A DNA stretch of 64,000 nt from assembly GCF_947172395.1 (NCBI RefSeq), contig NC_069110.1, positions 2,480,001 to 2,544,000 of the forward strand. Reading direction: 5' to 3'. This stretch comes from Bicyclus anynana (taxonomy: Eukaryota > Arthropoda > Insecta > Lepidoptera > Nymphalidae). The notes under the pieces are model-generated. The model was not told where the DNA came from. It worked only from the letters and a program-made list of their open reading frames with translations, and ran no database searches. Made by a program: the position numbers and the translations under genes. Each line of letters begins with the position of its first letter. Position 1 is the first letter of the stretch. Positions 56,661 to 64,000 of this stretch are shown here, piece after piece.

Positions 56661-57854
56661 CTCAATTGGCTAACAAAGATTCAAATTCGATTCAAAAAAC
56701 AGTTCGTAGATGGAAAAGGTTGTCAAATTGACAGTATTTTTTTTCTTTTGTCAATATTAAGTTGTTTTAAAAGTTTGACCTATTTATCAGGACGCACGGT
56801 AATGCGTCAGCCAAATAAACAGAATGGCTGACAAAGCGACAAATTATTTTTAATGGAACCATTTGAGGCCACTTTTGTCTACTAAATAACTCAAAATCTA
56901 TTTGACATGAAAACATGAAATTCTAGAATACCAAATTTCATAACTATAGATGAAATAGTTGATGTTTTTTCAAATTTTTAATTTATTTTTGTATGGACGA
57001 AAATTGTATTGATTCACTGGCTAAAAAAATCGTTGAACAATTATAGATTTTGCTTTGAATGTTGTAAAAGGCTTATGATGCTCAAGTTTTATAAGAATAT
57101 TTTGTTGCCCAAAAATAAATTTATTAAAATCTTGAGCTTTAATGTAGCTATTCTAAGTTCTAAACTCTTTAGAATTTGGCACCCACATAGATAGCATTTC
57201 TTTAGTTGGCATAGTCGATAACGACACACTAAGTTGAATTTGGCTCCCATTTTCACATTTATGGTTTGATAGGATATTACTTTCATACAACATAATATAT
57301 GACCGTTGTTTATAAATGTATTTTTTTACATTTTGTTCGTGCAAGCTTGAACTCTTTTGTTACAGCGTCATCAAAAAAGGAAGTGTTTGCCAAATTAAGA
57401 GTTTCTTGGCAAATACGTAAAGCTTGGAAGTAGCTTGGAGGCTTAGTTTTTCGCTTGACCTGCTCGTTCTAGTATATTATCTATGTATTCGTATAAAATT
57501 TATTTTTTAATTTTTAAATATTTCTATTTTAATGTAAACAGAGAAACATTTTTTTTTGATTCACTATAATATATTGCAAATTCTTATATCACAAAGATAA
57601 ATAAACGTATAATTATTTTTTAAATGAATAATAATATAAACTGAAGTAGATGAAAACACCCTCTATGATAGTAGGCCATTGTATCTGCATTGTAACTTTA
57701 TTAAATATTACAGAAAAAAATATTTTGTAACATATCTTCAATGGAAACCGATTAAATGTCAAAAGTTTTTTGTGGTTATTCATTTTCTGAAAGTGATTTA
57801 GTGTTAAATAGCCCAGCTGGTATTAGCCGTTAAGGATTAATACAACAGTGGCGA

Positions 57855-58039
57855 TAACATGCGTCCAACGAGATAATCTTGTGAATAGAAATAGACAAAT
57901 TTCAACTAATGGCGGCGCAATAGGAAATACCATTACTCGTATCTTTATCATTGCGTTAGGACAAAAGAGGTGAAACTGGGACAACTTCGCCGCCATTAGA
58001 CGATATTTTGTCTATCTAACTTCACTTGGTCGCATGTTA
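57855..58039. mobile_element. MITE family M1, palindromic, copy 3
   Basis: Left TAACATGCGTCCAACGAG, AATAGACAAA, CTAATGGCGGCG. The right end reversed is TAACATGCGACCAAGTGAAG, ATAGACAAAATATCG, CTAATGGCGGCG. About 60-bp arms, 185 bp total. Members also lie at 543 and 41688. Confidence 0.7.
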
Positions 58040-58263
58040 GCACCACAAGTGGATAACCAACAAGAAAGAAAAATTCCTTGAACAGTGCGCTCACGTAAAG
58101 CGATGTTGTCCCTAAAGAGTTTTCACTCTACATGAAATATGTGTTTGCCAGTTGGGACGCAGTAAAAACGTAGCTTAGTTAAAATGAATGAAGTTTCAAT
58201 GGTGCGTGCTTCAGGACTAAAATAGGAGTTGACTATGGTTTAAGTCATTACCATATTCTATAA

Positions 58264-58366
58264 CCCGTGCGCATCAACTTGACACCTAGCTACCAAACAC
58301 ATCCATACAAACATAGTACAAACATCATTCGAGTTAGGTGTCAAGTTATTCCGCACGAGCTGTAAA
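58264..58366. repeat. 103-bp inverted repeat (fold-back)
   Basis: CCCGTGCGCATCAACTTGAC, ACCTAGCT pairs with AGTTAGGTGTCAAGTTATTC, CGCACGAG: about 28-bp arms with few mismatches around a 45-nt loop. It could be a tiny MITE. Confidence 0.6.
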
Positions 58367-58423
58367 GACTCTGTTCAGCAAGGCAAACATATCCTTATAA
58401 TCCTTGAAACGAATACGCTTTTG

Positions 58424-58716
58424 ACGGTCTCCGTGGCGCAGTGGTATGCGCAGTGGATTTACTAGACGAAGGTCTTGAGTTCTATCCCCGGCTGGGACGA
58501 TTGAGGTTTCTTAATTGGTCCAGGCCTGGCTGGAGGGCTTCGGTCATGGCTAGTGACCACCCTACCGACAAAGACGTACCTCTAAGCGATTGATTCGGTA
58601 CGATGTCGTATAGAAACCGAAAGGGGTGTGGATTTTCATCCTCTTTCTAACAAGTTAACCCGCTTCCATCTAAGATTTAATCAACACTTACCATCAGGTG
58701 AGATCATAGTCAAATA
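58424..58716 (+). mobile_element. SINE-B, near full length
   Basis: GACGGTCTCCGTGGCGCAG head, a degenerate B box (GAGTTCTATCCCCGG), full core and 3' end with CTTACCATCAGGTGAGATC. Confidence 0.86.
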
Positions 58717-59748
58717 ATAATCACTAATTACACAAAAAATCTTACTGGTACTTCTTCAGATGGGCTCAGTCACTATATCGATAACTAATATCTTGTACTT
58801 GTAAAAAGTATATTGAAGTTCATATATTCAGTATAGTTTACTAGTATATTGAAGAACTAACTTTTAGTTTCATAATCCATTTTTGAAAACAAAAGAGATA
58901 TGATACAAAAAGTCACAAAAATACACAAATTCAACAATACAAAAGTACAAAAAAAAACCGTTACTGTGTAATACCAATGATAACATTAAAACGTTCCTTT
59001 AACTTTAACACTTAAAGACCTCAAAGAGAGTTCTGTAAAAGCTTTGACAGAAAAATTGGATATTAAGACAACAAAGTGGAAAGTTTTATTCAAGTCTTTG
59101 AGGTGAATGCAGCTGTTATTTTGGTCTTCGCGGATAAATGCAAGCGCCCACCGGATTCCTTTTGTGCTGCCTTTCCGTTTACAGTTTTAAAAGATTTTTC
59201 TATTCGTGGAAAACTGTACTCTGTTGACTGGCCTTTATTTATGTACTTGAGACAATATTTAATTTACTATTAGCTATGCATATTGAAGTGTATGAGATTT
59301 AAAATGTTTCTTTCAGCAAATATACGTAACAAATACACGAAACTGTGTTGAATATAATTTATTAATCAAATTTTCTTCGTCTTTGCCGAAATGGTACTTT
59401 ATCGGATTAAAATTCCTACATCCGTACAAATAATATGGTAAAATTTAATTTGGTCGTTAATTTATTTTTTTTCCTTCAATTTCTTCTATTTAATAATATA
59501 TAAATATAATATAATATAAATATAAGTTTAATTTTAACCTTTGGTTAAATTATTATTATATTAATATTGTAACGTAATGATAATAGTTTAAATAAAAAAA
59601 TAAGATATACAAGATGGTTCATAATCAAAATCAAAAATAGTTTTGAAACATTTTCAGAGATATTTTATAAAACAGACTATTAAAATCAATATACAACATT
59701 GAAAATTTTCGTCCCGTTTCTGAAATTTCAATATATACGAACATAAAT

Positions 59749-59980
59749 ATGCACCTCTAATTTTTCAGTTGTGTGCATTTTAATAAATTAAATATCACGT
59801 GTTTAAAACGGTGAAAGAAAACATCGTGAGGAAACCTGCATACCAGAGAATTTTCTTAATTCTCTGCGTGTGTGAAGTCTACCAATCCGCATTGGGCCAG
59901 CGTGGTGTGATGGCCTTACCCCTCTCATTCTGAGAGGAAACTCGAGCTGATCAGTGAACCGAATATGGCTTGATAACGAT
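59749..59980 (+). mobile_element. SINE-A, 5'-truncated
   Basis: From ATGCACCTCTAATTTTTCAG to GGCTTGATAACGATAC; tRNA head absent. Confidence 0.8.
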
Positions 59981-60307
59981 ACAAGACATATTAATATACA
60001 ATATCTAACAATTGCCCAATTTACGGTTCACTGAAAATGGTTATTTCCATAAATAGATGTTCCAAATATCAAACCGACACATACAGCCGAGCAACTATCA
60101 GCGGTTACTATAAATAGAAGCGCGAATGATAATAGAAGCTATTCAACCGTGCTCTAAATATAGCCAGCTAGAGAAGCCTATTGCAATATCCGTTCTGTAT
60201 ATGCATGTAGACCGAGAGCATGTATTAAATATAAATAGACCTTCGTCATTTTAAATAAAACTGATCAAATGCGAGACGGGCACGTTCCATACCACGGCTT
60301 TCATACC

Positions 60308-60530
60308 ATCCTACTAATATTATAAACGCGAAAGTTTGTATGGATGTATGTTGTTTTTGGATGTTTGTTACTCTTTAATCTGCTGCTTGGAGCTTTGACC
60401 ATGATTGTTTTGTGAAGTAGCATTGTTTAAAGGTTCATCCTGTCCATCGTCCATGTACCTTTAAAGCGTATTCGTATCCATACCCAAAGGGACTCTAAAA
60501 ATGACTCTAATTACTTGACTTATTATTAAT
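60308..60530 (+). mobile_element. Helitron 5' portion (ACGCGAAAGTTTG type)
   Basis: CCTACTAATATTATAAACGC, GAAAGTTTGTATGGATG and TTTGTTACTCTTTAATCTG. This is a standard 5' end of long lepidopteran Helitrons; no matching 3' end is seen in this orientation. Confidence 0.6.
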
Positions 60531-60532
60531 AA

Positions 60533-60895
60533 CTAGCGGACACCCATGACTTCATCCGCGTGGAATATAGTTTTTCACAAATCCCGTGGGAACTGTGGAT
60601 TTTTCCGGAATAAAAAGGAAGCCTATGTGTTAATCCAAACTATAACTTATCTTTACTTCAAATTTCAGGCGATTCGGTTCAGTAGCCGAGGCGTGAAAGA
60701 GTAACAAGCATTCATACCATCAAAATCATCAGATTATCGTAAATACGGATAAAAAGTAATCCAGTTTGTTATTCTGGAGTATAATCTATTTCCATTCCAA
60801 ATTTCAACCAAATCGGTTTAGTAGTTGCGGTGTTAAGGAGTAACAAACATCCAAACATACAAACAAACGAAGTCTCTGGCGTCCCCTGGTCATTT
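60533..60895 (-). mobile_element. Helitron 3' portion, reversed
   Basis: AACTAGCGGACACCCATGAC, TTCATCCGCGTGGAAT, then AATTTCAACCAAATCGG and AAGGAGTAACAAACATCC. The 5' terminus is missing. A tandem partial repeat of the GATTCGGTTCAGTAG / AATCGGTTTAGTAG segment lies within. Confidence 0.65.
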
Positions 60896-61477
60896 ATAAA
60901 ATGACTAACGTTTATCTATCACAGGCTCTGAGACTATTATTAATGGGATGTATTAAGCGTATTTAACTATTCATAGATCTGGCTTCTATATTTAAACAAT
61001 TCGAAATACCGTTTCTATTCATATACACTATACACTCGCGCTTTTTTACTTTTTTTTGGAAAATATTGGAGTAACCAATATTTCTCAGGGAATAGGCATA
61101 TTACTGCATTTAAAAAAAAATATTAAATAGGGTTAAAATCAAATTGTGATCTGTTCTAATATTATATGGAGAGTTTTTTGTTTGTTTTTTTTAGCTCAAA
61201 AACTGCACAAAAAATTTTTTTTTGAAAATTTTTTCTCCATTAGATACCTACATTTTTAACGGGTAACATATGTTACACTTTTTAATCCGTCCCCCATAAA
61301 GGAGATGAGATAAAGACCCACCAAAATTTTGCGTGACTTCTGAGGCCATTATTTACAAACGTGAATTAATTTTTAAACTTCAATTTTCTTCAAAGTAAAT
61401 TACTATTACTGAAAGTTCACTTTACTTTGCGGTTTAAATCTACGTTTATAACAATGAGAGTGGGAGTGTAACATCTC

Positions 61478-61590
61478 CAGCTACTCAACTCCGGGCTGAG
61501 AATATTTACAGCCTGCCCAAGGGTTCGAACGAACCTCTTGAACCGAAGCCACATAGGCTTATCCAATGGTAAGCCAGTAAAAGCCTAACG
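61478..61590 (-). mobile_element. SINE-C-type tRNA-like head
   Basis: The minus strand reads AAGCCTATGTGGCTTCGG, then GTTCGTTCGAACCCTTGGGC and CAGCCCGGAGTTGAGTAG, close to the copy at 46655. Confidence 0.5.
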
Positions 61591-61634
61591 TAGCAATTAT
61601 AAGCCTAACACTAAAACTGTATTATTATAACCTC

Positions 61635-61850
61635 GGAATGGAAACACCATCGAGATTATACTGTCACTATGGCGAACACGTCACGTGCGAGTATTGTTAT
61701 AGGGATAGCCCTGTATTGCATTGCGGGGAGCGATGCGGCGTGACGTCATACCGGGGCAGGGGAGGGAGGGAGCATGGCCTATTTATCCCGGGAAGAGGAA
61801 AGAGTGGAAAGGTCCCGGATTTCGGACAGCTCTTGTAATTAGGGGTTAAC
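61635..61850. promoter_or_regulatory. small GC-rich island with CRE and E-box motifs
   Basis: CACGTG at 61682-61687 and a perfect palindromic CRE, TGACGTCA, at 61741-61748, in a GC-rich stretch amid AT-rich DNA. A 66-codon ATG frame (61638-61838) contains HYGEHVTCEYCY but matches no family I know. It could be an enhancer or promoter, or an unrecognised repeat. Confidence 0.3.
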
Positions 61851-62300
61851 GTGTTAAGGGGACTATACTCGTATAGAAAGGCCGGCTACGCTGGAGTTCA
61901 AATGTATAGAGCGGTCCATTATTTAATATTGAAATATGTCATTCTGTGTCAGTGTGTGTGTGTATTTTGTAATATCATAACGTAAATATGTCTTTGTTTG
62001 TTTGGGTAATTCATTATCATCACAGTATACTGATGGAATAAATAAAAGAATAAAGAATAAATAAGAACTGCTGTTTCAAAGGAGTTCTTGAGTAGGTAAT
62101 TTAACAAAAAAATAAAAATTGTGCCATAATGGACCACTGTTATGCAGGACGAAAACCCTTTTGCGATCACAAAATACTATATTTTGTATTTATTTAGTTT
62201 TTGTAAAGTGTGTTTTATTACTTTACTTAATTTTCTTCTTTGTTTAAAATCATAATACATTTATTAAATACACCAAATTTGCTCGATGAAGCGCAATGTA

Positions 62301-62553
62301 TTGAGGAGGTGGTTTTGGCTGGTGGGAGTCTTCGGCCTTGGCTAGTTACCACCCTACCGACAAAGATGTAGCGCCAAGCGATTTAGCGTTCCGGTACGAT
62401 GTCGTGTAGAAACCGAAAGGAGTGTGGATTTTCATCCTCCTCCTAACAAGTTAGCCCGCTTCCATCTTCGACTGCATCATCACGTACCATCAGGTGAGAT
62501 TGTAGTTTCAAGTTCTAACTTGAAAAGAATAAAAAAGAAAAGAAAAAAAAAGG
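62301..62553 (+). mobile_element. SINE-B, head missing
   Basis: GGCTGGTGGGAGTCTTCGG, GCGATTTAGCGTTCCGG, ACAAGTTAGCCCGCTTCC and ACCATCAGGTGAGATTGTAG, then an A/G-rich tail. Confidence 0.83.
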
Positions 62554-63148
62554 AACTTCGTATAATATGGATCAATTAGAACAACTATTACGCAATACAT
62601 TCATTGACTATCAACTCGGTTGAGCAATAGTTGCTAGCAACACACTACCATGTACCCTTGAAAAGCAAGACATACTCGTAGCTATATTTTTTGGACTACG
62701 CTAAGCAATATGGAATACGAAACAATAGTCGAGACTTTTATTGACATTTCTCTGAGTCTGAAGCAATCCTACGGATTGATCTATACGTATTGCCGAAAGT
62801 TGCTCCACAAACTTTCCGTGTAAGCGCACTATAATATAAAGTTGGAAAGAGAAACGAAGAAAAATTCAAACTGCGAGTAGTATTGTTAGTGTAGAGTCAA
62901 TATAATTTCACTTTCACTGTGTAAGCTGTATAAGAGGATTTATGAACGAAAGAAGGTTACACCCCTTGCCCCCTTCCCTTGGTAACGTTTGAAGAGTGAA
63001 ATTGAAAAGGCTTTTCAATGGAAAAATACGAACAAGCGTGGGAAGACTACGCTCTTTGTTAGGACCGTAACCTCGTCCTACGGGTTTTATGTGCCTTTTA
63101 TAAAGTGCAATATTGTTTACAAATATTTTCTTTTTCAATGAAGATATA

Positions 63149-63263
63149 TTTTTTTTTTATTTATCGATAAGTTACCGCTTGACTACGATCTCATTTGATG
63201 AGTCGCGCTAACTTTGAACAATTTATATATTTGATTGGTTTCTACACGTGGATACTGTACATT
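63149..63263 (-). mobile_element. SINE-B piece running into the assembly gap
   Basis: TTATCGATAAGTTACCGCTT, GACTACGATCTCATTTGATG, then after a deletion GGTTTCTACACGTGGATACT up to the gap. A repeat at the gap edge suggests why assembly failed here. Confidence 0.6.
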
Positions 63264-63463
63264 NNNNNNNNNNNNNNNNNNNNNNNNNNNNNNNNNNNNN
63301 NNNNNNNNNNNNNNNNNNNNNNNNNNNNNNNNNNNNNNNNNNNNNNNNNNNNNNNNNNNNNNNNNNNNNNNNNNNNNNNNNNNNNNNNNNNNNNNNNNNN
63401 NNNNNNNNNNNNNNNNNNNNNNNNNNNNNNNNNNNNNNNNNNNNNNNNNNNNNNNNNNNNNNN
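63264..63463. other. assembly gap, 200 N
   Basis: Exactly 200 unknown bases, a conventional scaffold-gap length, so the true size is unknown. A truncated SINE-B on the left and LINE-like coding sequence on the right suggest a repeat-caused break. Confidence 0.99.
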
Positions 63464-63805
63464 GCAGACTGCATCATGCTTGCTCTAATGCTGAATATCT
63501 TAAAAACTCAGCGTTTGCAGCATGGGCTGAAGCCCGTACCTCTAAAGCTCCGGACATCTCTGCAAAGAAGAGAGCATTCAACCTAGCTACCAAGTCCTAC
63601 AACATTTTACATAGAATCTTAATTTCGTATAATATGTCAACTAGCACACGTCAAAGAATGAATAAGCCTGCAGAATTGAACAATCGAACGCAGGATTCAA
63701 AACCACACCAAATGAACCAGAGATTTAGGAAATGGAGTGATTTCAGAATGTATTTTACAAACTCATATTTACCTCTTACTATTATATGCACAGCATCTGT
63801 ATAGA
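63464..63805 (+). mobile_element. likely LINE ORF fragment just after the assembly gap
   Basis: The frame open from the gap edge reads NSAFAAWAEARTSKAPDISA and KKRAFNLATKSYNILHRIL, then less convincing sequence to a stop at 63802. A run of AW..AR.SK..D...KK.FN.A.KSY is typical of the linker between endonuclease and reverse transcriptase in several insect LINEs. The 5' part is lost in the gap. A host exon cannot be excluded. Confidence 0.4.
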
Positions 63806-63845
63806 TGAATAGCATATATGGACTATGCCCGCATAGAGTACTTCG

Positions 63846-64000
63846 TCGTTATCAACCCGTAATCGGCTTACTGCTGTGCTCGATTGCTCCCTCAGAATGA
63901 GAGGTGTTAGGCCAATAGTCCACCACGCTGGTCCGATGCGGATTGGCAGACTTCAGACACGCAGAGGAATTAAAAAAATTCTCTGGTATGCAGGTTTGAT
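63846..64000 (-). mobile_element. SINE-A, running off the window end
   Basis: Tail-first: TATCAACCCGTAATCGGC, then TCCACCACGCTGGTCCG and TTCTCTGGTATGCAGG at the last bases. The tRNA head would lie beyond the window. Confidence 0.82.

Larger units (their letters stand above)
55956..57854. other. AT-rich; only small repeat remnants
   Basis: Holds the LINE-D tail at 56488 and a tRNA-like remnant at 56570; otherwise nothing recognised. Confidence 0.4.

Noticed and set aside
1..64000. CRISPR array, operons, prophage or other prokaryotic systems
   Set aside because: Repeats are dispersed, not regularly spaced, and the gene structure and transposons are those of an insect nuclear genome.

Overview
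The window looks like lepidopteran (butterfly or moth) nuclear DNA. It is AT-rich, has one 200-base assembly gap (63264-63463), and is packed with repeats typical of Lepidoptera: Helitron-like elements that start TC-TATACTAATATTATAAA and end CTAG, tRNA-derived SINEs, 3' pieces of several non-LTR retrotransposons, and MITEs. I see no prokaryotic or viral gene content. The organism call comes from pattern recognition, not from a database search.

The one host gene I can name is the voltage-gated potassium channel Shaker (Kv1 family), on the minus strand. A 118-nt exon at 22129-22246 has a textbook acceptor and donor. It encodes 39 residues ending in HDHDFCERVVIN, the segment just before and at the start of the tetramerisation (T1) domain. 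About 21 kb upstream on the same strand is a strongly GC/CpG-rich island (about 42.9-44.65 kb). On its low-coordinate edge is an open ATG frame that reaches a consensus donor (GTGAGT) at 43185/43184. That donor leaves two nucleotides, the number needed to join the Shaker exon in frame (TG+G = Trp). I propose it as an alternative first coding exon with the island as promoter; this is inference. The rest of the T1 domain, the six membrane segments and the pore are not in the window, so they should lie below position 1.

If that model is right, about 22-43 kb is one large 5' intron, 1-22 kb is the next intron, and 44.7-64 kb is upstream sequence or another 5' intron. All three are filled with transposable elements. 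I use local family names. SINE-A has a tRNA head and an ATGATG tail (15 copies or pieces). SINE-B starts GGCCTCCGTGGCGCAGTGG (12 copies or pieces). SINE-C is a rarer tRNA-like family. The Lep-Helitron family has many copies. LINE-D is an RTE-like retrotransposon with an ATGATG tail; its longest copy (54958-55955) keeps decayed reverse transcriptase motifs. Several SINE-A insertions have intact target-site duplications of 8-13 bp. MITEs include a 353-bp GC-rich element (8361-8713), a TAA-flanked element (27044-27377), a 587-bp element with long terminal inverted repeats (48521-49107) and a three-copy palindromic family (543, 41688, 57855).

Two other patterns stand out. Many short, near-perfect hairpins, some inside otherwise imperfect repeats, look like template-switch (quasipalindrome correction) events. 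A 14-bp match to the common Illumina adapter stem inside the GC-rich island (43740-43753) may mark an assembly artefact.
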